Shown one piece after another: positions 15,018 to 24,841 of a stretch of 55,698 bases of DNA. The notes under the pieces are model-generated. The model was not told the DNA's origin, made no database searches, and saw only the letters and a program-made list of their open reading frames with translations. Positions within the stretch are counted from its first letter, which is position 1; every line of letters starts with the position of its first letter. Made by a program: the position numbers and the translations under genes. Source of the DNA: Chloroflexaceae bacterium (GTDB taxonomy: Bacteria; Chloroflexota; Chloroflexia; Chloroflexales; Chloroflexaceae); NCBI GenBank assembly GCA_028282325.1, contig JANQID010000028.1, forward strand, positions 1 through 55,698, given 5' to 3'.

Positions 15018-16439
15018 ATGAAAATGCCACGCATCGCCTATTGCTCGCCCGTCAATCCTGCACCGTCCGGTATATCCGATTACAGCGAGGAGTTGTTACC
15101 GTATCTCGGCCAGTATGCCGATGTGACGCTCTATCTTGACGATGGCTTGCGCCCGGATAACCCGAACCTGGCACGTTATCTTGAGATGCGACCGTTGCGG
15201 CGTCTGGAGCGCGATCAGCGTCGCCGCCCCTACGATGCGATTGTGTATCACATCGGCAATAGCCCGGCTCACGCCGGCATATGGCGGGTTGCCCAACGCA
15301 TGCCGGGAGTGATCGCTATGCACGATTTCGTGCTGCATCATTTTATGCTCTGGTATGCGGCGAATGTTCAGCATGACGTTCAGCGCTATGTGCAGGCGAT
15401 GGCAGATCGCTATGGCGATATGGGCGCGCACGTCGCCGAGTTGATGATCCGCGGGAGGTTCGTCGATGCGGCATTCGATTTCCCATGCAGCGAGCCGGTG
15501 GTGATGGCGGCACGCGGCATTATCACGCATAGTCGCTATGTGCAAGAACGCGTTCTGACGCTGCGCCCGGAGGCGCCGACGGCGGTCGTGCCCATGGGCG
15601 TGCCGCTGCCGCCAGAAATTCCGCGTGCAGCAGCGCGGATGCGGCGCGGGTTGTCGCAGAGCGCGTTGATTCTGGCAAGCTTTGGGCATATCAATGCGTA
15701 TAAACGCCTCGATCCGGCGCTGCGTGCGCTGGTCGCGCTCCGCGAGGAGTATCCCAACCTGCGCTACATTCTGGTCGGCAGCGTATCGCCCAATTTTGAC
15801 CTGCAGGGCCTGGTGCGACGAATGGGACTGGAATCGGTCGTCGAGATCACCGGCTATGTGTCACGGGCTGCGTTTGAGGATTACGTCGCCGCAGCCGATG
15901 TCTGCCTCAATCTGCGCTTTCCAACCGCCGGCGAAACTAGCGCCAGCCTGCTGCGATTGCTGGGCGCCGGTCGCCCCACCCTGGTCAGTACGACGGGTGC
16001 GTTCGCCGAGCTGCCGCCCGGCGTGGTCGCCCAGGTTGATGTTGACGCTGCCGAGGGCGATCTGATCCTGGCCTATTGTCGCTTGCTGACTCGATGCCCC
16101 GACCTGGCCGAAGCGATGGGGACGCTGGCGCGCGAATATGTGGCGCGCGAGCATACGCTTGATCGTGCCGCACAGGGGTATGTGCGTTTCCTGGCGCGGC
16201 TGTATGGCTGGCCGGTGGTGCAGCGACAACGCGCTGCGCCGTTGTGGTCGCCGGAATCGGTCGCCGATGCTGCGCCTGCCGCGCCGCCTGCGTCGCCGAA
16301 CGCCACGCCTGCGCCGACGCTTGATCCGCGTGTGGCAGCAATCGCCCGTGTGCTGGCCGAGCTAGGCGTCGACGAACGTGACGAAGCGTTATTGCGTTTC
16401 GTGGCTGAGCGCATGGTCGAATCGGCTTTAATTGATTAA
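15018..16439 (+). CDS. GT4-family glycosyltransferase
   Basis: This 473-residue protein is a GT-B fold, family 4 type, sugar-nucleotide-dependent glycosyltransferase. The N-terminal domain starts [20 protein letters not shown], the usual donor/acceptor loop GISDYSEEL. The C-terminal domain has [40 protein letters not shown] and [20 protein letters not shown], and the donor-binding glutamate region [20 protein letters not shown]. After residue about 405 there is a Pro/Ala-rich linker and a short helical tail. The ATG at 15018 stands ten bases after a TACAAT -10-like box, so the transcript may have almost no leader. Substrate and product are unknown. Roles in cell-wall or exopolysaccharide synthesis are usual for the family. 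Confidence 0.88.
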   Translation: MKMPRIAYCSPVNPAPSGISDYSEELLPYLGQYADVTLYLDDGLRPDNPNLARYLEMRPLRRLERDQRRRPYDAIVYHIGNSPAHAGIWRVAQRMPGVIAMHDFVLHHFMLWYAANVQHDVQRYVQAMADRYGDMGAHVAELMIRGRFVDAAFDFPCSEPVVMAARGIITHSRYVQERVLTLRPEAPTAVVPMGVPLPPEIPRAAARMRRGLSQSALILASFGHINAYKRLDPALRALVALREEYPNLRYILVGSVSPNFDLQGLVRRMGLESVVEITGYVSRAAFEDYVAAADVCLNLRFPTAGETSASLLRLLGAGRPTLVSTTGAFAELPPGVVAQVDVDAAEGDLILAYCRLLTRCPDLAEAMGTLAREYVAREHTLDRAAQGYVRFLARLYGWPVVQRQRAAPLWSPESVADAAPAAPPASPNATPAPTLDPRVAAIARVLAELGVDERDEALLRFVAERMVESALID

Positions 16440-16467
16440 CACGCTTGTAAATCTTGAGGAACGAGTG

Positions 16468-19014
16468 ATGGCCGAGCAAAAACTTACCCTGTCCGTTACC
16501 GGAATGACCTGTGCATCCTGCGCAACCCGCGTGACGCAAGCGCTCAACAAACAGGCTGGCGTTACCGAGGCCAGCGTTAACGTAGCCAGCGAGCAAGCGG
16601 CGATCGTCTTCGATCCGACGTTGGTCAAGCCCGGTGCACTGATCGGCGCTGTCGAGCGGGCCGGGTATGGCGTCATTGCGGATCAGATCGAGCTCCCCAT
16701 CACCGGGATGACCTGCGCGTCGTGTTCGGCCCGTGTGGCAAAAGCGTTGAACAAAACGCCCGGCGTGCTGGAAGTCAACGTCAATCTGGCGAGCGAGCAG
16801 GCGACCGTGACCTATCTTCCAGCAACGACGGGATGGAGCGAACTGAAAGCTACGGTCGAGCGCGCCGGATATGGGGTGATCGAAACCACCGCCGCCGATA
16901 CCACCGCCGTCGAGGATGTCGAGACGGCGGCGCGCGCCCGCGAACTGGCCGACAAGCGCCGCAAGCTGTTCGTTGGTCTGGCGTTGAGTCTGCCACTGTT
17001 CATCCTCTCGATGGCGCGTGACTTCGGGGTGATCGCGCCCTGGTTGATCGACGCCAGGTTGGCCGGGAGCGCCTATCCCGCCGGCGCCGACTTGCTCAAC
17101 TGGCTGTTTCTGGCTCTGGCAACGCCGGTGCAGTTTTACAGCGGGCGCGACTACTACATTCACACTTGGAAAGCGCTCCGCAACCGCGCCGCGAATATGG
17201 ACACGCTAGTCGTGACGGGTTCATCGGCGGCCTATTTCTACAGCCTGGCGTTGCTGCTGTCGGGTCGCGCCGGACATGTCTATTTCGAGACCGCCGCGAT
17301 GATCATCACGCTAATTCTGGTGGGCAAGTATCTGGAGGCGCGGGCCAAAAGCCAGACCAACGCGGCAATCAAGACGCTCATCGGTTTGCAGCCGACGACA
17401 GCCCGCGTGCTGCGCAGCGGCGACGAACGCGATGTGCCGATCGCCGAGGTGCGCAAAGGCGACATCGTGATCGTGCGGCCGGGAGAGAAGATACCGGTTG
17501 ACGGCGTGATCGTCGGCGGGCGCTCCAGCGTGGACGAGAGCATGGTGACCGGCGAAAGCATCCCAGTTGAGAAGAACGAGGGCGACACGGTAATCGGCGC
17601 GACGATCAACGGCAGCGGGAGCTTCCAGTTTCGCGCCGTGCATGTTGGCAAAGAGACCGCGCTGGCCCAGATCATCAAGCTGGTGCAGCAGGCCCAGGGC
17701 AGTCGCGCACCGGTACAGAGCCTGGTCGATAAGGTCGCCGAGATTTTTGTGCCGGCTGTCATTGTTGTTGCGCTGCTGACGTTCCTGGGCTGGTTCTTTA
17801 TCGGTGGCGTCGGGTTTACGAGCGCGCTGGTCTTCGCAGTAGCCGTGCTGGTGATCGCCTGCCCGTGCGCGTTGGGCCTGGCGACGCCAACGGCGATTAT
17901 GGTGGGAACGGGCGTGGGCGCCGAGCATGGCATTCTGATCAAGAATGCCGAGAGCCTGGAGCGAGCCGGATCGATCACGACGGTGGTGTTTGACAAAACC
18001 GGAACGATTACCGAGGGCAAGCCATCCGTGACCGATATTGTCGTCGAATCCCGTCGAGCAGAGCCAGCGCTTGCCGCCAGCGCGTTTGCACACGCGCAAC
18101 CGGAAGCCCTCGCCGCTGGCGATCAGCCTTCCGACGCCGCGGATTCACTGCTGCATCTGGCTGCGTCCGCCGAACGAGGCAGCGAACACCCGTTAGGAGA
18201 GGCGATTGTCCGGGCGGCGCGCGAACGTGGTTTGACGCTCTCGCAACCACACGACTTCGCTGCCATTGCCGGGCATGGGATTGCCGCACAGGTTGATGGT
18301 TGCGCTGTGCTGCTCGGCTCGCTCCGGCTGATGCGCGAGCGCCAGGTTGCGCTACGTGATGTCGAGCGCGATGTGGAGCGCTTGCAGGGCGAGGGCAAAA
18401 CGACGATGATTGTCGCCGCCGACGGCGAAGCGTTGGGCGTCATTGCCGTGGCCGATCCGATCAAGCCGACCTCGCGCGAAGCGGTGGAAATGTTGCATCG
18501 CCAGGGGATCGATGTGGTGATGCTGACCGGCGACAATCGGCGCACCGCCGCCGCTATCGCGCGCCAAGTCGGCGTCGAACAGGTGCACGCCGACGTGTTG
18601 CCGCAAGATAAATCCGCCGAAGTGCAACGGCTGCAACAGGCTGGGCGCATTGTGGCGATGGTCGGCGACGGCATCAACGACGCGCCGGCTCTGGCCCAGG
18701 CCGACGTAGGTATCGCTATCGGCGCCGGAACGGATGTGGCAATGGAAACTGCCGCCGTCACCCTCATGCGCGGTGATCTGCGCAGCGTCCCCCAGACGAT
18801 TATGTTAAGTCTTCGCACGCTGCGCACGATCAAGTGGAATCTCTTCTGGGCCTTCATCTACAACGTGATCGGCATTCCCATCGCTGCTGGTGTGCTCTAC
18901 CCGCTCTTTGGCTGGCAACTGAGTCCGATCATCGCGGCGGCGGCGATGGCGCTAAGCTCAGTCTTCGTGGTGACAAATTCGTTGCGGCTACGCGGCGTAC
19001 GGCTCGCTGGCTAG
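16468..19014 (+). CDS. copA: Copper-translocating P1B-type ATPase
   Basis: This 848-residue protein exports Cu(I) (or Ag(I)) using ATP. It has two N-terminal heavy-metal domains with GMTCASC at about residues 11-17 and 79-85, then eight predicted membrane helices. The actuator motif TGES is in [15 protein letters not shown]. The membrane metal site CPC is in [16 protein letters not shown]. The phosphorylation motif DKTGTIT, the nucleotide-site HP in [11 protein letters not shown], and [15 protein letters not shown] are all present. An insertion of about 30 residues lies between the phosphorylation site and the HP motif. I chose ATG 16468 because GAGGA lies upstream and the frame start at 16432 is within the preceding gene's end. 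It is separated from the preceding gene by only 28 bases and may be cotranscribed with it. No copper-sensing regulator is adjacent. Confidence 0.95.
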   Translation: MAEQKLTLSVTGMTCASCATRVTQALNKQAGVTEASVNVASEQAAIVFDPTLVKPGALIGAVERAGYGVIADQIELPITGMTCASCSARVAKALNKTPGVLEVNVNLASEQATVTYLPATTGWSELKATVERAGYGVIETTAADTTAVEDVETAARARELADKRRKLFVGLALSLPLFILSMARDFGVIAPWLIDARLAGSAYPAGADLLNWLFLALATPVQFYSGRDYYIHTWKALRNRAANMDTLVVTGSSAAYFYSLALLLSGRAGHVYFETAAMIITLILVGKYLEARAKSQTNAAIKTLIGLQPTTARVLRSGDERDVPIAEVRKGDIVIVRPGEKIPVDGVIVGGRSSVDESMVTGESIPVEKNEGDTVIGATINGSGSFQFRAVHVGKETALAQIIKLVQQAQGSRAPVQSLVDKVAEIFVPAVIVVALLTFLGWFFIGGVGFTSALVFAVAVLVIACPCALGLATPTAIMVGTGVGAEHGILIKNAESLERAGSITTVVFDKTGTITEGKPSVTDIVVESRRAEPALAASAFAHAQPEALAAGDQPSDAADSLLHLAASAERGSEHPLGEAIVRAARERGLTLSQPHDFAAIAGHGIAAQVDGCAVLLGSLRLMRERQVALRDVERDVERLQGEGKTTMIVAADGEALGVIAVADPIKPTSREAVEMLHRQGIDVVMLTGDNRRTAAAIARQVGVEQVHADVLPQDKSAEVQRLQQAGRIVAMVGDGINDAPALAQADVGIAIGAGTDVAMETAAVTLMRGDLRSVPQTIMLSLRTLRTIKWNLFWAFIYNVIGIPIAAGVLYPLFGWQLSPIIAAAAMALSSVFVVTNSLRLRGVRLAG

Positions 19015-19108
19015 ACGCCGTCCGCTGCGTTGCGCAACGGTTCCCGGTTTGCTAAAATCCTGATCGAGACGAGCGACGCCCTGTTCAAACAGGTTCTTTA
19101 AGAGACAC

Positions 19109-19141
19109 AGGCCTGGCAGTCATTCAAGGATTGCCAGGCCT
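19109..19141 (+). terminator. Hairpin after copA
   Basis: AGGCCTGGCA and TGCCAGGCCT form a perfect 10-base stem with a 13-base loop, 95 bases behind the copA stop. There is no T-run, so it may act as an imperfect terminator or an RNA end structure. Confidence 0.5.
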
Positions 19142-19201
19142 CCGGCTACGCATATTGTACAGACCGATGTGCCCACGTAGTGTTAAGGAAGGAGCGATAG
19201 T

Positions 19202-20011
19202 ATGGTTATGCAATCAGCCACAGCGACGACGCAAGAAGAAGCCCTGGTGCTGCGAGCCGATCGCGGCGGTGTCGCCACATTGACCCTCAACCGGCCACGC
19301 CAGTTCAACGCCCTGTCCGAAGAAATGCTGGACGCATTACAACGCGAGTTGGATAACATTGCCGGCGACCCGACGGCTCGTGTTGTGGTGATCGCAGCGA
19401 ACGGACGCGCCTTTTGCGCCGGTCACGATCTCAAGCAGATGCGCGCAAATCCCGACGAGTCGTATTACAGCGATCTCTTCAATACGTGCAGTCGTATGAT
19501 GCTAACGATCACCCGTATGCCGCAGCCTGTCATCGCCCGAGTCCACGGACTGACGACCGCGGCGGGAGCACAACTGGTGGCGGCGTGCGATCTAGCAGTT
19601 GCGGCAGATACAGTCCAATTCGCCACGTCGGGCATTCGCTTCGGGCTCTTCTGCTCAACGCCGGGGGTGACGGTGAGCCGCAACGTCGCGCGCAAACCGG
19701 CGCTCGAGCTACTGCTCACCGGCGAGTTCATCGATGCGCAAACGGCGGTCGCGCAGGGGTTGATCAACCGGGCGGTTCCCGCCGACCAGTTGGACGCAGC
19801 GGTGCAAGAACTGGCGGACTCGATCATCGCCAAATCCGCTGTCGCTATCGCCATCGGCAAGCAGACGTTCTACCAGCAAATTGAAATGAGTATGGAGGAG
19901 GCGTATAGCCATGCCAGCGCGGCGATGGCGTGCAATATGATGACCGAAGACGCAGCTGAGGGAATCGACGCATTCTTGGAGAAACGCACGCCGCAGTGGA
20001 AGCATCGCTAG
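19202..20011 (+). CDS. Enoyl-CoA hydratase/isomerase family protein (ECHDC3-like)
   Basis: This 269-residue protein is a complete crotonase-fold protein. It starts MVMQSATATTQEEALVLRAD. The first oxyanion-hole loop is in GRAFCAGHDLKQMRANPDES, and the second in RVHGLTTAAGAQLVAACDLA, followed by TVQFATSGIRFGLFCSTPGV. The FCAGHDLKQM and GLFCSTPGV text resembles the ECHDC3 branch, in which the usual catalytic Glu pair of enoyl-CoA hydratase is not conserved. The exact reaction is therefore uncertain. An AAGGAAGGAGC ribosome-binding site stands just before the start. It is flanked by a hairpin on the left and is probably transcribed alone. The stretch 20012-20230 has no gene. Confidence 0.88.
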   Translation: MVMQSATATTQEEALVLRADRGGVATLTLNRPRQFNALSEEMLDALQRELDNIAGDPTARVVVIAANGRAFCAGHDLKQMRANPDESYYSDLFNTCSRMMLTITRMPQPVIARVHGLTTAAGAQLVAACDLAVAADTVQFATSGIRFGLFCSTPGVTVSRNVARKPALELLLTGEFIDAQTAVAQGLINRAVPADQLDAAVQELADSIIAKSAVAIAIGKQTFYQQIEMSMEEAYSHASAAMACNMMTEDAAEGIDAFLEKRTPQWKHR

Positions 20012-20230
20012 GACGCCGGTAGCGTATGCTCGCAGCTTGCGGTTTTCACGTTCTGAGTAGCGCCGAAGCTCAGCGGAGGCGCGTATCGAAGGGTGCTGAG
20101 ATACGCGACGCCAGATCATACGCTATCAACTTAGCAGTGCGCAGGTCAAGCCTCCGGTTCGATACGGCTGTCGCCTGCTCACCATACGGCCTGACCTCTT
20201 CAGCACGAACAGACGTCCGCTTAAGTCCTG

Positions 20231-21211
20231 TCAGTGAAGTTTCGACAACACCTGTTCGCCGAACGCTTTGATAAACTGCGACTGGTTGCGTCCGACGTTG
20301 TGGATATGGATCTCGTCGAATCCCAGTTCGAGAAAGCCCTGCAAGTGGGCGCGATGCTCATCGAGATCGGTCGAAATCAGCACCCGGCCAGTGAAGTTTT
20401 CCGGTCGCACCAGCTTCGCCATCGCTGCAAAATCCTCCGGCGAGCGAATATCCTGCTTGGGAAAGTTCATCCCGCCGTTGGGCCACTCGGTGATGGCATT
20501 CTGCAACGCCTCTTCGTAAGTCTCGGCCCACGAGACGTGCAATTGCAGCAGTTTGGGCATGTTATCAGGGTTTTTGCCCGCCGCACGGGCGCCATCCGCA
20601 AAGTTGTCGAGAATGCCGCGCAGCTTCTCGTGGCTGGCGCCGGGAGTGATCAACCCATCGCAGGTTTTGCCCGCCCACTTCAACGTCTGGGGACCGGTCG
20701 CCGCGATATAGATTGGCAACGGCTTTTCAGGCAGCGTCCAGAGGCGCACTTTGTTCATTTTGAAGTATCGCCCGCGATAACGCACGGCTTTTCCGCTCAA
20801 CAGCCGCTGAATAATCTCGACCGCCTCTTGCAGCATCTCGAAGCGCACCAGCGGGTCGGGCCACTCGCCAGCGACGACATTCTCATTCAACAACTCGCCG
20901 CTCCCCAGCCCAAGCCAGAAGCGACCGGAAAACATCGCGGCGAGCGTCGCCGCCGCTTGCGCGATCACCGAGGGATGGAAGCGAAACGTCGGGCAGGTGA
21001 CGCCGGGGCCGAACGAGTGACCGGTTCGCCCGCCAAGCGCACCCATCCAGCTATATACGTAAGCGTTGTGTCCTTGCTGCGGAACCCACGGCTGAAAATG
21101 GTCGGCGGCCATCACGCCGCGAAAGCCATATTGTTCGGCGAGAATGCAGTAGTCAAGCAGCTCGTTCGGGTGAAACTGCTCCAGCGCAGCAGCGTATCCG
21201 ATCGTTGCCAT
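20231..21211 (-). CDS. F420-dependent LLM-class oxidoreductase (TIGR03557-like)
   Basis: This 326-residue luciferase-like TIM-barrel protein is of the F420-dependent glucose-6-phosphate dehydrogenase-like group. Notable parts are EQFHPNELLDYCILAEQYGF, RGVMAADHFQPWVPQQGHNA, FGPGVTCPTFRFHPSVIAQA, FWLGLGSGELLNENVVAGEW and PIYIAATGPQTLKWAGKTCD. The start at 21211 follows AAAGGAGTG at ideal spacing, and the frame extends 16 codons upstream without a good ribosome-binding site. It probably oxidises or reduces a small molecule with F420, and the true substrate is unknown. It is close to the F420 genes of the window but not in their operon. The length matches the family. Confidence 0.9.
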   Translation of the reverse strand: MATIGYAAALEQFHPNELLDYCILAEQYGFRGVMAADHFQPWVPQQGHNAYVYSWMGALGGRTGHSFGPGVTCPTFRFHPSVIAQAAATLAAMFSGRFWLGLGSGELLNENVVAGEWPDPLVRFEMLQEAVEIIQRLLSGKAVRYRGRYFKMNKVRLWTLPEKPLPIYIAATGPQTLKWAGKTCDGLITPGASHEKLRGILDNFADGARAAGKNPDNMPKLLQLHVSWAETYEEALQNAITEWPNGGMNFPKQDIRSPEDFAAMAKLVRPENFTGRVLISTDLDEHRAHLQGFLELGFDEIHIHNVGRNQSQFIKAFGEQVLSKLH

Positions 21212-21403
21212 CTCACACTCCTTTGTTGCTATGAAATGAGCGCCATCAGTTATATCCACGGCGCGATAAGTGTAGCTACCCTTTTCATGATACCAGAGGC
21301 GTGTGAAGATACGTGCCTCTATATGCAGACCGAAAACGGGCGCGCAGAGAATGTATAGGCGTGCGTAGCGATCAGAGCGTCAGGGAAATGCGGAGAACGA
21401 GCG

Positions 21404-23053
21404 TCATGACGTTCGTTCTCGCATCGATAGGGTGTTATCATTCCAGATAATCACACGGTTGCGACCGCCGTTTTTAGCGTTGTAAAGTGCGTTGTCCGCT
21501 GCATAGAGCAAAGCGTCGATCGTAGCGCCATGATTTGGAAACACAGCTATGCCAAGAGATAACGTCGCTCGCACCTCTTGCATTCCGTAGCCGATGCGCA
21601 GCGCTTCAGCGCCTTTCCGCCAGATTTCGGCACGCTGACAGGCGGTTTCCAGCGAGGCGCCGGGCATAATCACGAGAAACTCTTCGCCGCCATAGCGGCA
21701 AACCACGTCTTGTTGCCTGACATATGCCTTAATCAATCCCGCCAGGGCTTGCAGCATCATATCGCCGGCCTTGTGGCCGAATGTATCGTTAAGCTGTTTA
21801 AAGTAATCGATATCTATCATCGCCACGCTGATCGGTTGATTTTCGCGCGTTGCACGCGCCAATTCGCGCTCTAGCGTTTCCTCCATATAACGCCGGTTGA
21901 ACAGATTGGTCAATGGATCGCGGGTGGCCTGTTCACGCAACTGCATATGCAGGAATTCGATCTCAACCAGTTGCTGGCGTAGCTGCTCGTTTGTCTGGCA
22001 CGCCTCGAATTCGGCGTTCCGACGCTGCGTAATGTCGCGCAGCACGATCAATTGCCCGGTCGTGCGGCGGTTGTGTGCGTCGTGCAGCGGCGAGATGCGC
22101 AGGTCGATGTAGCGGGGAGCAGCCTGGCAGCCAACTTGGATTTCTATGTGCGAATTGTTTACCGCACGATAGCGCTCCATAACGTCAGGCCAGGCGGCGA
22201 ATACGTTTGAGGCTCGTTCGCCAACAAGACGATCATTAATGCGACCCAACATCGAGCGGGCGGATGGGTTAATATCCACAATGCGATCATGTATGTCTAC
22301 CACGATTACCCCATCGGACATATGCTCGACGAGGGCGTGCCGCGCGATAGGAACCAGGTCAAGGAGACGATGGCGGAAGATACCCCATCCCAACACCAGG
22401 CCGCTGACCGCAAAAGCCGGCGGGGTGAGGTCTAATCCGGGGATCGGGCTCAACCCGGCAAGGTAGATTACATTGCTAAGCCAGGGAATGATCGAGCCAA
22501 TGATGATGCTCACCGATTGGCTGCGGTAGAGATCCTGCGAATGCAATGCGAAGCAGAGTAGGCGCAGGGAGCCAATCAACAGCAAGATGTAGCTAAACAC
22601 CGTAAAGATCCAGAACCAGAGACCGTGATCGTAAACGAGTATTTCGCTGGCAACTCCGAGGTTGGGCGTAATGTGCTCCCAGATCAGTCCATGCTGTTCA
22701 TTTGTGGCGACCAGGACCAAGGTAACTGCCGGCATGATCGACAGCAACGCAATGTTCTGTCGGGTTATCCATTTGTCGAGATGCGTATATTTGAGAACAA
22801 AGAGCAGCCAGAAGACCGGCAAGCTGGCGATGCCGAGGTATTCGGTTTTTGCCCAGAATATCTTTGCCGAAACTTCTACCGCGGCGCCTTCAAACGCGCG
22901 CCCGATGGTCCATACAGCAATAGCCAGCATCGCCAGCATAAATATAATGCTGGCACTTCTGCGTCTGCGCTGCCACGCGATGATTGCCATAGCGACGGCA
23001 ATGCCTGCGGATATCAGCATCACGACAGCGATTGGAGTGTAGTGTAGTGTCAT
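21404..23053 (-). CDS. 7TM-PAS-GGDEF diguanylate cyclase
   Basis: This 549-residue protein starts MTLHYTPIAVVMLISAGIAV and has seven hydrophobic segments in residues 1-220, like the 7TM histidine-kinase N-terminal sensor. A PAS-like part follows at about 225-340 (MSDGVIVVDIHDRIVDINPS), then a short coiled coil, then GGDEF at about 380-540. The active site is RYGGEEF with the RxxD inhibitory site RQQD five residues upstream. DIDYFKQLNDTFGHKAGDMM and DNALYNAKNGGRNRV are standard. It should make cyclic di-GMP. ATG 23053 is preferred over the TTG at 23062. It is unrelated in its N-terminus to the cassette-borne GGDEF protein, so the window holds two independent cyclases. Confidence 0.92.
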   Translation of the reverse strand: MTLHYTPIAVVMLISAGIAVAMAIIAWQRRRRSASIIFMLAMLAIAVWTIGRAFEGAAVEVSAKIFWAKTEYLGIASLPVFWLLFVLKYTHLDKWITRQNIALLSIMPAVTLVLVATNEQHGLIWEHITPNLGVASEILVYDHGLWFWIFTVFSYILLLIGSLRLLCFALHSQDLYRSQSVSIIIGSIIPWLSNVIYLAGLSPIPGLDLTPPAFAVSGLVLGWGIFRHRLLDLVPIARHALVEHMSDGVIVVDIHDRIVDINPSARSMLGRINDRLVGERASNVFAAWPDVMERYRAVNNSHIEIQVGCQAAPRYIDLRISPLHDAHNRRTTGQLIVLRDITQRRNAEFEACQTNEQLRQQLVEIEFLHMQLREQATRDPLTNLFNRRYMEETLERELARATRENQPISVAMIDIDYFKQLNDTFGHKAGDMMLQALAGLIKAYVRQQDVVCRYGGEEFLVIMPGASLETACQRAEIWRKGAEALRIGYGMQEVRATLSLGIAVFPNHGATIDALLYAADNALYNAKNGGRNRVIIWNDNTLSMRERTS

Positions 23054-23184
23054 ATACGGCAATTTTGGATGTACTGGTCTATATTGAATGTATCAGGTTT
23101 TAAACTACAGTATATGATCACACATACCAGCACGTTAATTTATCATCAAAAAATTGTTACATGCTGGGTGACAACAGTGTGATG

Positions 23185-23853
23185 CTATGCGGCGCGGGAG
23201 GAAACGCCTAAGCTCAAAAGAATGCGCTGGGCGTGTGTGCGCGGCGTCAGTTGCGCCAGTGCGTAGAGGTCGGCGGGGATATCGATATCGCGTTCCAGGC
23301 CGGGGGAATGTGCGAGGCGAACCGGCAGGCCGCGGCTGTGCGCCGATTGCTGGTGAAGCGCCAAGCTGTCAGGGCCAAAGCGAAAAGGCAGGGCGAGCGG
23401 GGGGTGCGCCAGCAGCGCGTTTGTTCCGCCGTCGCGCGACGGGGCGAGAACCACGCCCGGCTCATCGGGCAGCAGGCTCGCCAGCATATCAATGTCGGAC
23501 GGCGTAACCAGCGGCACATCGGCGGGCAATACAAGCGTAGCGGCGGCGCCATCGGCGGCGGCTTGCGTGGCGGCCTGGGTAAGCGCGCCATTCAGATCGG
23601 GGCTATGATCGAGCCAGGCCAGCGCGCCAACCTGCTGCGCGATTGTGATCGCATCCGGGTCGCGGCTGATGACGGCGATCCTGGCAATTGAGCGCGCGTT
23701 GCGGAGCGCGGTCAGCACATCGGTAAGCATCGCCAGAGCCAGTGCACGCCGACCATCGGATGTCAGGAACCCGGACAGGCGTGTTTTGGCATATTGCAGA
23801 TCTTTTACCGGCACAATAGCGTAGATCCGGCGTGGTGCGGGACGTGGTTCCAT
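23185..23853 (-). CDS. cofC: 2-phospho-L-lactate (or phosphoenolpyruvate) guanylyltransferase
   Basis: CofC/FbiD activates the phospho-acid with GTP to make the donor used by CofD, the first committed step of F420 synthesis. The 222-residue protein has the expected parts: IYAIVPVKDLQYAKTRLSGF near the start, VISRDPDAITIAQQVGALAW, LVLPADVPLVTPSDIDMLAS with the metal-site PADVP, and VVLAPSRDGGTNALLAHPP. It ends near ERDIDIPADLYALAQL as usual. The ORF begins 6 bases after the cofD stop, so it is the last gene of the minus-strand operon. Which substrate (2-phospholactate or PEP) is used cannot be read from the sequence. Confidence 0.93.
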   Translation of the reverse strand: MEPRPAPRRIYAIVPVKDLQYAKTRLSGFLTSDGRRALALAMLTDVLTALRNARSIARIAVISRDPDAITIAQQVGALAWLDHSPDLNGALTQAATQAAADGAAATLVLPADVPLVTPSDIDMLASLLPDEPGVVLAPSRDGGTNALLAHPPLALPFRFGPDSLALHQQSAHSRGLPVRLAHSPGLERDIDIPADLYALAQLTPRTHAQRILLSLGVSSRAA

Positions 23854-23859
23854 AACGGG

Positions 23860-24783
23860 TTATACGTGGCGGCGGAGCGCGACGCGCGCCAGATGCGCTT
23901 TTTTCTCCATGCTGCTCATTATCGTGTCGGTGACAATAGCGCGTATGCCCAGCGCTTCGACGGCGGGCTTGAGTTCGGCGTCCTGCTCATCGATAATCAG
24001 CACGTCGAGGAAGTCGCGATAGGCCTGCGCGATGCCGGTCGCCGAAACTTCCAGCCCGGATGCGCGCATCAGCGGGGCCGCCGGGCCTTTGATCGGCGCG
24101 CCGCCCACGATCGGGCTAACCGCGACGATCGGCGCGCGGGTTGCGTGCAATGCCTCGCGCACGCCGGGCAGCGCCAGTATCGGGCCGATGCTGACGATCG
24201 GGTTGCTCGGCGCGACCAGGATAACCTCGGCCTCGGCGATGGCGCTCAACACGCCCGGCGCTGGCAGCGCTTGCTCGATGCCCGCGAAGCGTACGCCCCG
24301 AACCTCATCGGCGGCGCGGCGACGCACGAAATATTCCTCGAAGTGCATATCGCCTTCCGCGGTGATGACGTGCGTCGGCACGGGCTGGTCGCTCATCGGC
24401 AAAACCCGCACGCTCACACCCAGCGCCTGCCGAATGCGGTCGGTGATCTCACTGAGCGCAATCCCCTGACCCAGCAGCGCTGTGCGATGAATATGCAGCG
24501 CCAGGTCGCGGTCGCCGAGCTTGAACCAGGTCGGCGCACCGAGGCGGCCGAGCCAGGTCAGACATTCGGTGGTATCACCGGCAATGCCCCAGCCTTGCTC
24601 GCGGTCAATCTCGTCGGCAAGCGTGCAAATCACAATGTCGAGATCGGGCGAAATGTGCAGCCCATGGAGTATGAAATCATCGCCCGTGTTGACAATGGCT
24701 GTGATGGAATCCGGCGGCGCGACCTGCACCAGTCCTTCGAGAAAACGCGCCGCGCCGACGCCGCCGGCGAGTGTGACAATCAT
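23860..24783 (-). CDS. cofD: 2-phospho-L-lactate transferase
   Basis: CofD/FbiA transfers the phospho-acid to Fo and makes F420-0 (or dehydro-F420-0). The 307-residue protein starts MIVTLAGGVGAARFLEGLVQ with the glycine-rich N-terminus of the family. NTGDDFILHGLHISPDLDIV holds the NTGDD motif that binds metal and substrate. TWFKLGDRDLALHIHRTALL and VILVAPSNPIVSIGPILALP are also characteristic. ATG 24783 follows AGGAG at 9 bases. The frame extends 19 codons upstream to 24840. It is followed by cofC after 6 bases and preceded by an acetyltransferase in the same operon. Confidence 0.95.
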   Translation of the reverse strand: MIVTLAGGVGAARFLEGLVQVAPPDSITAIVNTGDDFILHGLHISPDLDIVICTLADEIDREQGWGIAGDTTECLTWLGRLGAPTWFKLGDRDLALHIHRTALLGQGIALSEITDRIRQALGVSVRVLPMSDQPVPTHVITAEGDMHFEEYFVRRRAADEVRGVRFAGIEQALPAPGVLSAIAEAEVILVAPSNPIVSIGPILALPGVREALHATRAPIVAVSPIVGGAPIKGPAAPLMRASGLEVSATGIAQAYRDFLDVLIIDEQDAELKPAVEALGIRAIVTDTIMSSMEKKAHLARVALRRHV

Positions 24784-24841
24784 CAGGTTGCTCCTGGAAT
24801 ACGTGTCAAGAACGGGATCACCAATGTCTATCCAGTACATA

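Noticed and set aside
15985-17163. 392-codon minus-strand ORF across the glycosyltransferase and copA
   Set aside because: Antisense to two well-supported genes and low-complexity (Arg/Gln/Ala/Pro) composition.
19015-19200. Riboswitch or tRNA between copA and the crotonase gene
   Set aside because: Only a simple hairpin is visible. No cloverleaf or conserved T-loop was found here or in the other gaps.
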